Positions 46,231 through 58,184 are shown, numbered from the stretch's first letter. The stretch is 64,000 bases of DNA from Liolophura sinensis (GCF_032854445.1 NC_088297.1:2667991-2731990); one strand, 5' to 3'. A program made the numbers and translations. The notes: generated from the letters alone by a model not told the origin.

Positions 46231-46343
46231 CGTAAATTTGTAGGAGCAGACTGTTAGAAGCGGTAATCCTCCGTTATTGTAGCCCGGCGTGGAAAAGGTT
46301 CTCGTGGTAGTACTGGCGACAAAGGTACTTTGGCCACATAAAG
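46231..46343 (-). CDS. Astacin-like protease exon 7: start of the CUB domain
   Basis: Acceptor ttttcctcag, donor gtaagcc; 113 nt, phase 1 in and 0 out. LCGQSTFVAS, then FSTPGYNNGGLPLLTVCSYK is the typical CUB opening (C-G then S-P-x-Y-P-like, then C-x-W/Y). Confidence 0.8.
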
Positions 46344-46429
46344 CTGAGGAAAAATTATTTAATACTGATTCATTCACAATGGGCCTAGCTGTATATATAC
46401 ACATCATATTAATTTAGGATTATTATTTA

Positions 46430-46565
46430 TTTATAAGGTCTTTCAACAAGATGTGGGTGGTTGTAGGTTTCCTCCGGGCAGTTTTGTACCAACATAATGC
46501 TGGCAGCAGCCGGATAAGGGAAATATTCTTTAGTGCGCACTAAAATAGCAATCAAATAGATATAT
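46430..46565 (+). mobile_element. SINE 3' fragment, old
   Basis: gtgggtggttgtaggtttcc, taccaacataatgctggcag and gggaaatattctttagtg remain. Confidence 0.6.
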
Positions 46566-46730
46566 AAATCGTTTATGCGACCGATATATTCAAAAACTTT
46601 CACGCCTATACTCCAGTTTGTAATTTGTATTTGGCGGAAGAAACTGGACAACCTGGGATAAACCACTGCAATTTATTTCATTCATGTTGACGGAATGTTC
46701 AACAACTTTTCACTTATTCCATGATGGCCG

Positions 46731-46762
46731 TTTTTTTGGGGGGTGGGTGGGGGGGGGAGGAG
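46731..46762 (+). other. G-rich run, potential G-quadruplex
   Basis: ttttttggggggtgggtggg continues as a long G run. Intronic position in the protease gene. Confidence 0.5.
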
Positions 46763-46837
46763 TCGGCACAGGTCGTCAATGACTAGTCAGTACGAGTCGT
46801 GTGACCATGGGCGATTTTAAGACCAAATCTGTACGAT

Positions 46838-46910
46838 CAGTTGAGTTGCGTTGAGTTAGGTTGAGTTGACTTGAGTTAAGCTGAGTTGGGTTGAGTCGGG
46901 TTCGTGTATC
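46838..46910 (+). repeat. Short (GTTGAGTTG)n-like repeat
   Basis: gttgagttgcgttgagttag, gttgagttgacttgagttaa: 10-bp degenerate units over ~70 bp. Confidence 0.8.
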
Positions 46911-47299
46911 CATGCGTGGCGATATTTTAAGCTCTTAAAACTCACGTGTACGGGGAGAATTTATAGGCGGAGAAAAACATAAAAAGTAAGCAAAAATATT
47001 TTCGATTTTTCTTTAAAGAGAACATTTGAAAAAAAGTTTCCAATGGTAGGTATTTGGGATCACTTTTTGGTACATATTGTAGTTACATAATGATGTCCTA
47101 CATGGCAATGCTGCGCATGTTTACTAAATATATGTAGAATTTGGTCTTTTGAATTAAAATACATGTTCAACCTGAATTTTAATTGAGATTTTGTTTTTAA
47201 TACAATCACAAATATTACCATAATGCAAATGCATGTGTTATAAAAAGCACACTTCAATAAATTTCAATAAATTTGTTGCGTCACATTCTTATATAGATA

Positions 47300-47563
47300 G
47301 GGGACTCCGTGGCTCAGTTGTTTAGCGCGCTAGCGCAACGTAATGACCCAGGAGTCTCTCACCAATGCGGTCACTGTGAGTTCAAGTCCAGCTCATGCTG
47401 GCTTCCTCTCCGGCCGTACGTGGGAAGGTCTGACAGCAACCTGCGGATGGTTGTGGATTTCCCCCGGGTTCGGTCCGGTTTCCTCCCGCCATAATGCTGG
47501 CCGCCGTCGTATGTGTGAAATATTCCTGAGTACGGCGTAAAACACCAATGAAATAAATAAATC
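47300..47563 (+). mobile_element. Full-length young Meta-SINE-like element
   Basis: ggggactccgtggctcagtt head through caccaatgaaataaataaat tail, close to consensus. Intronic. Confidence 0.9.
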
Positions 47564-47908
47564 TTAAATAGATCATTATTATGCAAAGACGACAACATAC
47601 TGAGAGGTGGGGCCAAATACCCAGCGCACAAAAATATTTTCAAATACTTCTTTCACCTGAAAGAAAATATCGCAAATATTATTGGGTTAATTCTTGCAAC
47701 CTTGGTCACGCTTGAATAAATGTACCATACCTAAAATTCAGCTTAGGCAAGGCATAGTTTGGACTTGTCTATCTCTCACACCAGCCAATCAGAATCGATT
47801 CTGTAGCCTATACCTGTTAGACACGATTCAACTGAACTGGCTGCTGCCTCGCAACAATAACTTTAGAGGTTTGGGGGCATAGAGCACGCAAATATATATA
47901 TATCGTAC

Positions 47909-48040
47909 GGTTAGAGACGGGCTCTTCGCAGAAAGGCGGTGCCCATCCGAGAGGACAGAGGCACTCGTCACACTTGTTGGGGTTTCTGTATCCCTGATTG
48001 GCACACCTGTCCCAGTCCAGGCTGTTACCTCCACATTTAC
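47909..48040 (-). CDS. Astacin-like protease exon 6: EGF-like domain
   Basis: Acceptor tttttttgtccccag, donor gtacga (chosen because only it gives the phase needed by exon 7); 132 nt, phase 1 in and 1 out. KCGGNSLDWDRCANQGYRNP, then CDECLCPLGWAPPFCEEP has the six-cysteine spacing of the EGF-like domain that follows astacin domains in nematode NAS proteases. Confidence 0.85.
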
Positions 48041-48708
48041 CTGGGGACAAAAAAAAGCCATTAAGTAACCAATAAAAACACAGCATAGAACGTCAAATTC
48101 GTGCTGCACGCTCGTTGTACATCACCTGTCGCGAGCCGACAAATCACGATTTTCCAAACTGGAACACGTGATACTTGTTTTATTATACCAGATTCACGAC
48201 ATATGCTGCAAACCATCAGCGGTCAAAACTTTGAACCGAGGTGGGTCTGTCATGTTGACAGATTCTTGTCAAAAACAATGACTGCCAAAACAGCGACTCT
48301 CAAAGCAGACGGCAAATGTGACGTAATACAACACAAAGGGGAGACAACCTAAGATGCGACCAAAAATAAATGTGACGTAGAACGTTTAGCGTTTGTGCTA
48401 GCTAATGTCGACTGCTGGCAGCGCTGGTATAGTGACGTCACAATGACGCACAATGGAATGCAGCTTCACCAATATAAATGACGTCAGCCTAAGCAGTGTT
48501 TAAGTTTACGAAAGCCAACTACATGTAAACATGAGCCTTTACAGTTTGTTTCGTTGTTATTGATCATAAATCAAACTTTACATTTTTTTTACATTTATGG
48601 AGACATTTTTTTCTCCTATAACATGCAAATCTGGTCCTACAGCATGATTTCGCCTTACATAAATTCCACATCCAGCAGAACCGCTTGAAATGTGAACAAA
48701 TTACTTAC

Positions 48709-48835
48709 TGGCACAGTATCTGTTGTTAGCCAGTCTGGCGTCCCAGAATGACAAGTCCTGTCTCTGGCCAATGGTTTGTCTCATGGACGGGTCTGTCGCC
48801 TCCAACACGTCACGTGATTGGTCACGCGCAAAGTC
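48709..48835 (-). CDS. Astacin-like protease exon 5: C-terminal part of the catalytic domain
   Basis: Acceptor catttggcag, donor gtaagtaa; 127 nt, phase 0 in and 1 out. DFARDQSRDVLEATDPSMRQ, then TIGQRQDLSFWDARLANNRY and CA match the end of astacin domains (I-G-Q-R-x-x-L-S-x-x-D and the closing Y-C). Confidence 0.9.
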
Positions 48836-49222
48836 CTGCCAAATGCAAACCATGCATTGTAAGAAATACCTCCATGGTTACACGACGTTTTGCTCTATTT
48901 TGCACAGAAAGAGAAAATGATTGTAAACGTTAATTGTGCTGTAAAAATACACTGTTTATTACTACATTTGGGTATAAGAATCAAAATGAAAATTTACACA
49001 TGAATTGATTTAGCAGAAAATGAGACTGCTCTGATATCATCTATACTAGAATCGATCTCACTATAAAACAGGGCCATTCCAGAGGATTCTCGTTCTGGAA
49101 AAGGGCAAACGATTGAAAACAACTACAGTTAAACTGAACTAAACTCAAATGGCTAGTTTGTACATAAAACAAATCAGCTGGTAATCTAGATCTAAGTGTC
49201 GGTGTATGTGTAGTCAAAATTT

Positions 49223-49470
49223 TTTTTGGGGGGGTGGGGGGTGCTCCGTGGCCCAGGAGCCTCTCACCAATGCGGTCGCTGTGAGTTCAAGTCAAGCTCA
49301 GGCTGGCTTCCTCTCCGGCCGTAAGTGGGAAGGTCTGCCGGCAACCTGCGGATGGTCGTGGGTTTCCCCCGGGCTCGGCCCGGTTTCCTCCCACCACAAT
49401 GCTGGCCGCCGTCGTATAAGTGAAATATTCTTGAGTACGGCGTAAAACACCAATCAAATAAATAAATAGA
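49223..49470 (+). mobile_element. Meta-SINE-like element with head deletion and G-rich 5' end
   Basis: Flanked by tcaaaattt at 49214-49222 and 49471-49479. Starts with a T/G run (ttgggggggtggggggtg) and jumps from ctccgtggccc to aggagcctctcacc; the rest is near consensus. Confidence 0.85.
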
Positions 49471-50410
49471 TCAAAATTTAGAAAGCTGTTGATTGTCTCA
49501 AAAAGAATTACAAGCCAAGTGAACCGATGTCGAAGAGTTAAAGATATAACAAAGAATGTAGGATAGATAAGATATAGTGCGGGGACTGGAAAAATAAGCA
49601 TTAATCATTACAGAGGAAATCAGTTCAAAGATTCATGGCGTTCCTTAAAGTCACTGGGTGACAAAAACAGCCAAAATTTATCTCAAGAGAATGGTATATG
49701 TAAAAGTAGTATAATTATTTCAGTGAGCTTTTCTCACCAGACAGAACAGAAAGCGATGCTGAACTTAGGTAGGAAACCATGCGCCATCAGGCCCAGGCTC
49801 CGCTGAGAAATATAGCCATAGGTTAAATAGTTTAATTGAAAAAACGGACATTCAGTCCACTATAAAAAAGGATGAAAACTGAGTATGCAAGGAGAAATAG
49901 CCAATTCATTGTAAGACTATTAAACTATATGTATATATCTGAGGATCTGAGGATTTGAGGATTGTATTTGAGGGATATGGGCTAAAACATATTTGTCAAA
50001 GTATTTCATGTAACATGACGCCAATACTTACCTGTCATTCAGAATAGTGGAGGTTTTTTTTACAGTGTAATATACTTGAAGCGTTAGAACAAGTGCACTA
50101 ATTGTGGTTGCAATGTGATCTTGGTGCTCCCAATAATATGGTAAATGGCGAATGAAGTCGTTACATCTTATATTGTAATGCTGTACAAAATCTATTAAAT
50201 ATCGGTGTCCGATTCTTTCTATGTCGGATAGTAAAACTTATTAAAACAGCTTGTAAATCTGAACCATGATATAAAGCAAACTTGAGCAAGCAGTGTTCGC
50301 GAAGTCTTAAGTGGTCTTCGCCTTGGGTACGTCTTGGTAAACCTGGGTGCCAGTAGAATATACATGTTTTTGTCTGTATTAAGACAAAAGACTCGCGGGC
50401 ATGTATAAAC

Positions 50411-50655
50411 TATGGAATATGAAATATATATATCAACAATACAAGATATCTATGGAATATGAAATATATCAACAATACAAGATATCTATGGAATATGAAA
50501 TATATCGACAATACAAGATATCTATGGAATATGAAATATATCAACAATACAAGATATCTATGGAATATGAAATATATCGACAATACAAGATATCTATGGA
50601 ATATGAAATATATCAACAATACAAGATATCTATGGAATATGAAATATACCTACCA
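50411..50655 (+). repeat. 36-bp minisatellite, about 7 units
   Basis: tatggaatatgaaatatatc, then aacaatacaagatatc, repeated. A/G variants at one position alternate (caacaat, cgacaat) giving a 72-bp higher-order pattern. Because 36 is a multiple of 3, several frames are open; none looks like a gene. Confidence 0.95.
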
Positions 50656-51191
50656 GAACCTAAACTTCCAAATTTAGAAGTCAACACGTCAAGATGAGAC
50701 TGGGTACCGGAGGAGTCATAATGAATATAGGCAGATTCATTTATGCTCCACTATATCCAAAACTATGTAAAGGTATGTTTAGCAAACGTAGTTGAAACTC
50801 ATATTCGCTTTGTTATGCAGTAGTCGTCCAATCAGGATTTACGCTTATATCTTACACCTTCCAAATTCTTGGCAAACTGGTCAATGTTCAGGTTTTTAGC
50901 CGTCAAGGCCACAAGGCACGGCTTGTTGTGTGATATAAAATATTTCCAAATATTGTCCTTTAGCTAGGCAAAGAAAAACAATTAACGGTTGTTAGCTGGT
51001 TAGCTTTGCCCTTTTTTTTCTTCTGCAAGAAGAACAGTTTTCACTGAAATTAACAAAGTTCATCTGATTGCATGACTTTGCGGTCAATGACTGCGCGGTG
51101 CTGCCAGTGACTGTGTGGCACGGCCACTGGCTGTGCTGTACGGCCACTGACTGTACGTAACGGTCATTAGGGGTGATGACAAGAAACTTAC

Positions 51192-51395
51192 CATAGAAGC
51201 GTAATGCATTAAGGAGGCGTAATCATAAGGAGTATTCTCGGTATGAAAGTTGCTCCAGGTGTTTTTTGCGAAATTGCCTTCAAATCCATTAATGATGTTG
51301 CTGAAGTTGATCCGGACGTAACGATCTCTGTCTGCACGAGATTGCTCGTGAGAAAATCCGATAGCGTGGCCGATTTCGTGGATGATAATCCCCAG
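51192..51395 (-). CDS. Astacin-like protease exon 4: zinc-binding active site
   Basis: Acceptor tttcactatctttcag, donor gtaagtttc; 204 nt, phase 0 both sides. It contains HEIGHAIGFSHEQSRADRD, an exact match to the astacin signature HExxHxxGFxHExxRxDRD (three zinc-binding His, catalytic Glu), then YVRINFSNIINGFEGNF and the Met-turn SLMHYASM with the Tyr that is a fifth zinc ligand in astacins. All catalytic residues are intact, so the protein should be an active endopeptidase once the propeptide is removed. Confidence 0.95.
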
Positions 51396-51628
51396 CTGAA
51401 AGATAGTGAAATATAAAATAAAATAAAATAATAATAATCATAAAAAAAGCAATGAAAGAAAAAAAAGAGCTTAAGAAGGTTTAAATATTGCATAAGACAT
51501 GGATTTTAACGGGCGTGACCGCTGAACATAACGGAAACATGTAACGGAATCATCACCATATATTGACTCCTAAACTTTTCAGATTTATGTTAACAATGGT
51601 TACAAGGTTTATGAAAACTTCGACTTAC

Positions 51629-51695
51629 AGTTTCACAACCCCTTCCAATAGAGACAGGTTGACCAGCCGGCTCTTTCCCGATAATAGAATAACAT
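51629..51695 (-). CDS. Astacin-like protease exon 3
   Basis: Acceptor cctaatttcccacag, donor gtaagtcg; 67 nt, phase 2 in and 0 out. CYSIIGKEPAGQPVSIGRGC matches the astacin segment with the conserved C-x-S-x-x-G and G-x-G-C. Its acceptor belongs to the first unit of the 59-bp satellite. Confidence 0.9.
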
Positions 51696-54480
51696 CTGTG
51701 GGAAATTAGGAAAATGTAGAATTGTTAACTGAACTGGACCCGGTTGTTCAAAATTGTGGGAAATTAGGAAAGATGTGGAACTGGTAACTGAGCTGGACCC
51801 GGTTGTTCAAAATTGTGGGAAGTTAGGGAAGATGTGGAATTGATAACTGAGCTGGACCCGGTTGTTCAAAATTGTGGGAAATTAGGGAAAATGTAGAAAT
51901 GTTAACTGAGCTGGACCCGGTTGTTCAAAATTGTGGGAAATTAGGAAAGATGTGGAACTGATAACTGAGCTGGACCCGGTTGTTCAAAATTTTGGGAAAT
52001 TAGGGAAAATGTAGAATTGTTAACTGAGTTGGACCCGCTTGTTCAAAATTGTGGGCAATTAGGGAAAATGTAGGATTGTTAACTGAACTGGACCCGGTTG
52101 TTCAAAATTGAGGGGAGATTAGGAAAATTGTGGAATTGATAACTGAGCTGGACTCGGTTGTTCAAAATTTTGGGAAATTAGAAAAATTGTGGAATTGATA
52201 ACTGAACTTGACCCGGTTGTTCAAAATTGTGGGAAATTAGGGGAAATGTAGAATTGTTAACTGAGCTGGACCCGGTTGTTCAAAGTTGTGGGAAATTAGG
52301 GAAAATGTGGAATTGATAACTGAGCTGGACCCGGTTGTTCAAAGTTGTGGGAAATTAGGGAAAATTTAGAATTGGTAACTGAACTGGGCCCGGTTGTTCA
52401 AAATTGTGGGAAATTAGGGAAAATGTGGAACTGATAACTGAGCTGGACCCGGTTGTTCAAAATTGTGGGAAATTAGGAAAATGTAGAATTGTTAACTGAA
52501 CTGGGTCCGGTTGTTCAAAATTGTGGGAAATTAGGAAAAATGTAGAATTGATAACTGAACTTGACCCGGTTGTTCAAAACTGAGGGGAGATTAGGAAAAT
52601 TGTGGAATTGATAACTGAGCTGGACTCGGTTGTTCAAAATTGTGGGAAATTAGGAAAAATCTAAAATTGATAACTGAGCTGGACCCGCTTGTTCAAAATT
52701 GTGGGCAATTAGGGAAAATGTAGAATTATTAACTGAGCTGAACCAGGTTGTTCAAAGCTGTGGGAAATTAGGGAAAATGTAGAATTGTTAACTGAGCTGG
52801 ATCCGGTTGTTCAAAATTGTGGGGAAATTAGAAAAGATGTGGAACTGATAACTGAGCTGGACCCGGTTGTTCAAAGTTGTGGGAAATTAGGAAAGATGTG
52901 GATCTGATAACTGAACTTGACCCGGTTGTTCAAAATTGTGGGAAATTAGGGAAAATGTAGAATTGATAACTGAACTGGACCCGGTTGTTCAAAATTTTGG
53001 GAAATTAGGGAAAATGTAGAATTGATAACTGAGCTGGACCCGGTTGTTCAAAATTGTAGTAAATTAGGAAAAATGTACAATAGATAAATGAACTGGACCA
53101 GGTTGTTCAAAATTGTGGGAAATTAGGAAAATTGTGGAATTGATAACTGAACTTGACCCGCTTGTTCAAAATTGTGGGAAATTAGGGGAAATGTAGTATT
53201 GTTAACTGAACTGGACCCGCTTGTTCAAAATTGTGGGCAATCAGGGAAACTGTAGAATTGTTAACTGAGCTGGACCCGGTTGTTCAAAGTTGTGGGAAAT
53301 TAGGGAAAATTTAGAATTGGTAACTGAACTGGACCCGGTTGTTCAAAATTGTGGGAAATTAGGGAAAATGTGGAACTGATAACTGAACTTGACCCGCTTG
53401 TTCAAAATTGTGGGCAATTAGGAAAAATGTAGAATTGGTAACTGAACTGGACCCGCTTGTTCAAAATTGTGGGAAATTAGGGAAAATGTAGAATTGATAA
53501 CTGAACTGGACCCGGTTGTTCAAAATTGTGGGAAATTAGGGGAAATGTAGAATTGTTAACTGAGCTGGACCCGGTTGTTCAAAATTGTAGTAAATTATGA
53601 AAAATGTACAATAGATAAATGAACTGGATCCGGTTGTTCAAAATTGTGGGGAAATTAGAAAAATTGTGGAATTGATAACTGAACTTGACCCGCTGGTTCA
53701 AAATTGTGGGGAAATTAGGGGAAATGTAGAATTGATAACTGAACTGGACCCGGTTATTTAAAGTTGTGAGAAATAAGGAAAAATTTAGAATTGGTAAATG
53801 AGCTGGACCCGGTTGTTCAAAATTGTGGGGAAATTAGGGAAAATGTAGAATTCATAACTGAACTGGACCCGCTTGTTCGAAATTGTCGGAAATTAGGGAA
53901 AATTTAGAATTGGTAACTGAACTTGACCCGGTTGTTCAAAATTGTAGTAAATTGCGAAAAATGTAGAATAGATAAATGAACTGGACCAGGTTGTTCAAAA
54001 TTGTGTGGAAATTAGGAAAATTGTGGAATTGATAACTGAACTTGACCCGGTTGTTCAAAATTGTGGGAAATTAGGGGAAATGTAGAATTGTAAACTGAAC
54101 TGGACCCGCTTGTTCAAAATTGTGGGAAAATAGGAAAAATGTGGAATTGATAACTGAACTTGACCCGGTTGTTCAAAGTTGTGGGAAATTAGGGAAAATG
54201 TGGAATTGATAACTGAACTGGACCCGGTTGTTCAAAGTTGTGGGAAATTAGGGAAAACTTAGAATTGGTAACTGAACTGGACCCGGTTGTTCAAAATTGT
54301 GGGAAATTAGGGAAAATGTGGAATTGATAACTGAACTTGACCCGCTTGTTCAAAATTTTGGGAAATTAGAAAAAATGTAAAATTGATAACTGAACTGAAC
54401 CCGGTTGTTCAAAATTGTGGGGAAATTAGGAAAAATGTAGAATTAATAACTGAGCTGGACCCGGTTGTTCAAAATGGGAA
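51696..54480 (+). repeat. 59-bp satellite, about 47 units, in an intron of the protease gene
   Basis: The unit gaactggacccggttgttca, then aaattgtgggaaattaggga, then aaatgtagaattgataact repeats without interruption, with 58-60 bp units and many variants. The ggttgttcaaaa core matches the terminus of the MITE-like elements. The array starts at the base next to exon 3 and ends with a decayed copy of the MITE other end (attagctaacacacttttc) near 54610. Confidence 0.95.
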
Positions 54481-54793
54481 ATTAGGAAAAATGTCGAATT
54501 GATAACTGCTTTTATTCCACGTGGTATATATTCAGCTGTATTGGTTGCCGGATTTGTTAAAATCGTAAATAAATAATATGACAAATTACCTGTATTAGCT
54601 AACACACTTTTCAAAAACCCGTCCCTGATGATTAAGTGATTCTAAAAATGTATCATTTGTTTTATTACTTTTTGACCCCGCATTCAAGGATTTTCAACTG
54701 ATATGACAGCGGTCATGTAAACAAGTGATAAAAACGGACTAAACCAGGGTAAACCATGGAACTTCGCCAGGTGCCTCATAAAGCTACTCTCAA
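54481..54793. other. Residual MITE end and a SINE-like relic
   Basis: Contains ctgtattagctaacacactt (MITE-like end) and then aaaacggactaaaccagggt, ccatggaacttcgccaggtg, which resemble the SINE-related sequences at 34663 and 55100. No exon seen. Confidence 0.4.
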
Positions 54794-55010
54794 TTCATTT
54801 ATTTACTGGATTGGTGTTTTACGCCGTACTCAAATATATTCCTCCTTATGATGGGAGGAAACCGGGCAGACCCCGAAGAAAACCCACGACCATCCGCAAT
54901 TCGCTGCAGATCTTCCCGCGTAAGTCCGGAGAGGAAGCCAGCATGAGCTGGACTTGAACTCACAACGACCACATTGGTGAGAGTTTCCAGGGCCATTGCG
55001 TAAAGGCCGC
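54794..55010 (-). mobile_element. Meta-SINE-like element with deletion in the 3' domain
   Basis: ggattggtgttttacgccgt, then atgggaggaaaccgggcaga, body to ccacattggtgagagtttcc. Confidence 0.85.
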
Positions 55011-55099
55011 AAGCAAACCAGCACGTGCTCGAGTCGAACCCGGAGATTTTGTAATTCAAGACCCAGAGCATACGCATTTGTACAATTATTTATTTATTC

Positions 55100-55265
55100 A
55101 TTTACTTTTAATTTATTTACTGACGTTAAACACCATACTCAAGATTTATTCACTTATGCGATGGAGGTCGGCTTTGTCAATAGAGTAAACCAGAGTGGCC
55201 GGATTAAACCTCCGACCTGTGGCAAGTTATTGATGAACTTTCCCACGTATGATGCACACCGTATT
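55100..55265 (-). mobile_element. Diverged SINE-related element
   Basis: tactgacgttaaacaccata, cttatgcgatggaggtcgg, attaaacctccgacctgtgg, aactttcccacgtatgatgc. Confidence 0.5.
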
Positions 55266-55384
55266 TGTGATAGACAGTGGGCATATCGATACACACTTTG
55301 AGCGTCATTCTTTACGTGAATCCGTCCTAAGTTGTTACCTTACATACTTTTTTAGACCTTTAGTTGTCTGTACTGAACACTGAA

Positions 55385-55662
55385 GATCCAGGGTCAATCC
55401 TGAGTCGGGTCACACCTAAGACCTAAAGAGAGGAAGATGTACCTTCCTCGCTAGGCCTTCAGCAGCGACTGGTTGACCTGTATCAGTATAATGACTCGGG
55501 CGGGGCAGTTTACTTGCCTTCGGTAAGTTGTCTCCGTGAAGCAGCACTAGATAAAAGCGCCGTGAAGATCCGTCCTGCAACAAGGAGGCACACTGCATAC
55601 ACTCTAAGGACTGTTTCGTTGTCATATAAAACCAAACACCAAGCAGTCACTCACTCACTGAA
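55385..55662 (+). mobile_element. Second SINE family, reverse orientation relative to 41975
   Basis: gatccagggtcaatcctgag and ttggttcgtcttgggttt-like parts are diverged, but ccttcggtaagttgtctccg, tgaagcagcactagataaaa, gcgccgtgaagatccgtcct and the end cagtcactcactcac match 41975-42333 inverted. Confidence 0.7.
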
Positions 55663-55751
55663 GACTGGTCTCGCGAATATTGACTCGTAACGTCTATTAG
55701 AGTTGACCGCTGAGATCCAAATTTTGTTTGAATGACCAGCCAAGAACTTAC

Positions 55752-55875
55752 CCATTGCCTTGTATAAAACGCATGTGAGGCGTGAAGCCTGGGTTGTTGT
55801 TCTCTGGAAACCGGAAGCAAGTCTTTTCTTCCCATGAGTCAATTCCTTGGCGAATGAGGTCCCTGGTGAGGGCAG
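55752..55875 (-). CDS. Astacin-like protease exon 2: N-terminal catalytic domain
   Basis: Acceptor tttgtcacaattcag, donor gtaagttc; 124 nt, phase 1 in and 2 out. ALTRDLIRQGIDSWEEKTCF, then RFPENNNPGFTPHMRFIQG match the astacin helix (I-x-x-A/G-I-x-x-W) and the T-C-x-x-F motif. Confidence 0.9.
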
Positions 55876-56520
55876 CTGAATTGTGACAAAGAAAGGAAGA
55901 GACATAAGCGTCCTGTCCGACATCCATATACTATTCATTCATTCGTAGTCCGTAAAGGGCGTTCCAAGTTGATAATCGCAAGATCCATTTCCAAAACAAC
56001 GTTTAACACTAGCTCCCAAAGACAAAGGTATGTAAGAAATTATGCAAATAGGAAATAAAGCCGGTAACACACGAGAGAGAAGCGATCATCAGTTTTCAAT
56101 GATGCCGGGCAGACAATGAATATTCCAGGCATGAATTCCACATCAAAGTTCAAATTCGTGGTCCATAAATAAGTTTCATGTCAAATAACAATTAAACAAG
56201 TATCTCAGTCGCGCTTTGATTCATAAAGGCACTTGTTCATAAAGGCATCATGCAGATGTAATGAGCATGTCTACCTTTACTGCCCCTGGCCCCAGGTTAG
56301 GCAGTAGTAGATACAGTTCGAAAATGACTAGCGTTACAGACCTTAACCGAACACATTATGATTCAGAAGTAGGGTCATACGACTTAAGACTTCAGTGTTA
56401 AAGCCACTAACTAGTAAAAGTACGGCTAACAATGCGGTTTATGATAATCTAGGTCGCTTTCCTTCATTGTGAAAAAATACAAATTATTTAAACCTCTGTT
56501 GTAAGTTTAGAGTTCATGAG

Positions 56521-57870
56521 TAATGCATTCATGAGACAATAGTGCGTCAGTAGTGGGTTCATGAGACAGTAGAGCGTCAGTAGTGGGTTCATGGGACAGT
56601 AAAGCGTCAGTAGTGGGTTCATGAGACAGTAGAGCGTCAGTAGTGGGTTCATGGGACAGTAGAGCGTCAGTAGTGGGTTCATGGGACAGTAGAGCGTCAG
56701 TAGTGGGTTCATGGGACAGTAAAGCGTCAGTAGTGGGTTCATGAGACAGTAGAGCGTCAGTAGTGGGTTCATGGGATAGTAGAGCGTCAGTAGTGGGTTT
56801 ATGGGACAGTAGAGCGTCAGTAGTGGGTTCATGGGATAGTAGAGCGTCAGTAGTGGGTTCATGGGACAGTAGAGCGTCAGTAGTGGGTTCATGGGACAGT
56901 AAAGCGTCAGTAGTGGGTTCATGAGACAGTAGAGCGTCAGTAGTGGGTTCATGGGATAGTAGAGCGTCAGTAGTGGGTTCATGAGACAGTAGAGCGTCAG
57001 TAGTGGGTTCATGGGATAGTAGAGCGTCAGTAGTGGGTTCATGGGACAGTAGAGCGTCAGTAGTGGGTTCATGGGACAGTAAAGCGTCAGTAGTGGGTTC
57101 ATGAGACAGTAGAGCGTCAGTAGTGGGTTCATGGGATAGTAGAGCGTCAGTAGTGGGTTCATGGGACAGTAGAGCGTCAGTAGTGGGTTCATGGGACAGT
57201 AAAGCGTCAGTAGTGGGTTCATGGGACAGTAAAGCGTCAGTAGTGGGTTCATGAGACAGTAGAGCGTCAGTAGTGGGTTCATGGGATAGTAGAGCGTCAG
57301 TAGTGGGTTCATGGGACAGTAGAACGTCAGTAGTGGGTTCATGGGATAGTAGAGCGTCAGTAGTGGGTTCATGGGACAGTAAAGCGTCAGTAGTGGGTTC
57401 ATGGGACTGTAAAGCGTCAGTAGTGGGTTCATGAGACAGTAGAGCGTCAGTAGTGGGTTCATGGGACAGTAAAGCGTCAGTAGTGGGTTCATGGCACAGT
57501 AGAGCGTCAGTAGTGGGTTCATGGGACAGTAGCGCGTCAGTAGTGGGTTCATGGCACAGTAGAGCGTCAGTAGTGGGTTCATGGGATAGTAGAGCGTCAG
57601 CAGTGGGTTCATGGGACAGTAAAGCGTCAGTAGTGGGTTCATGGGACAGTAAAGCGTCAGTAGTGGGTTCATGAGACAGTAGAGCGTCAGTAGTGGGTTC
57701 ATGGGATAGTAGAGCGTCAGTAATGGGTTCATGGGACAGTAAAGCGTCAGTAGTGGGTTCATGGGACAGTAGAGCGTCAGTAGTGGGTTCATGGGACAGT
57801 AGTACGTCAGTAGTGGGTTCATGGGACAGTAAAGCGTCAGTAGTGGGTTTATGAGACAGAAATGTGTCAG
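56521..57870 (-). repeat. 30-bp satellite, exactly 45 units without indels
   Basis: tagtgggttcatgggacagt plus agagcgtcag repeats in perfect register for 1350 bp; only substitutions occur (gggaca, gagaca, gggata; agag, aaag). The variants recur in groups of about 4-5 units. Because the period is a multiple of 3 and no unit has a stop, minus-strand frames of 444 and 460 residues arise. It lies in the intron between protease exons 1 and 2; I do not read it as a gene. Confidence 0.95.
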
Positions 57871-58184
57871 TAGTGAAATTTACCCTCATTTATCATTTTA
57901 ATATTTCCACTTCAAGTTTATTTATTAATTTCCTTCTTGTTCAGCGCTAATTTTGTTTTAAAGTTTCACTTACAGGGCGATGGATAGATTTTTGGCTGGA
58001 GGAAACCTTCACGAACTCCCACAAGTGTATAACGTAATGATATACAAACCATCCTCGTGGACGACAAGTCATCTTTCATGAGCGATAAACCACACACGAG
58101 CGCCATCGAGCACTTTTTGTTGCCAAGGCCTCAACGTGTAATGAGTAAATCTTAATCTTAATAAAAAAAAGTAAGTATTCTTAC

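Noticed and set aside
50401-50697. Open frames on both strands over the 36-bp array
   Set aside because: The repeat length is a multiple of 3, so open frames are expected; no gene signals.
50863-50958. Exon-like segment with splice-like ends (KYFISHNKPCLVALTAKN) in the protease gene
   Set aside because: Exon 4 joins exon 5 directly in phase and gives a complete astacin C-terminus; inserting this segment would interrupt the conserved Met-turn to IGQR region.
56488-57889. Two long minus-strand open frames of 444 and 460 residues
   Set aside because: They are frames of a 30-bp tandem repeat without stop codons; both are open at once, the composition is simple, and they lie in an intron of the protease gene.
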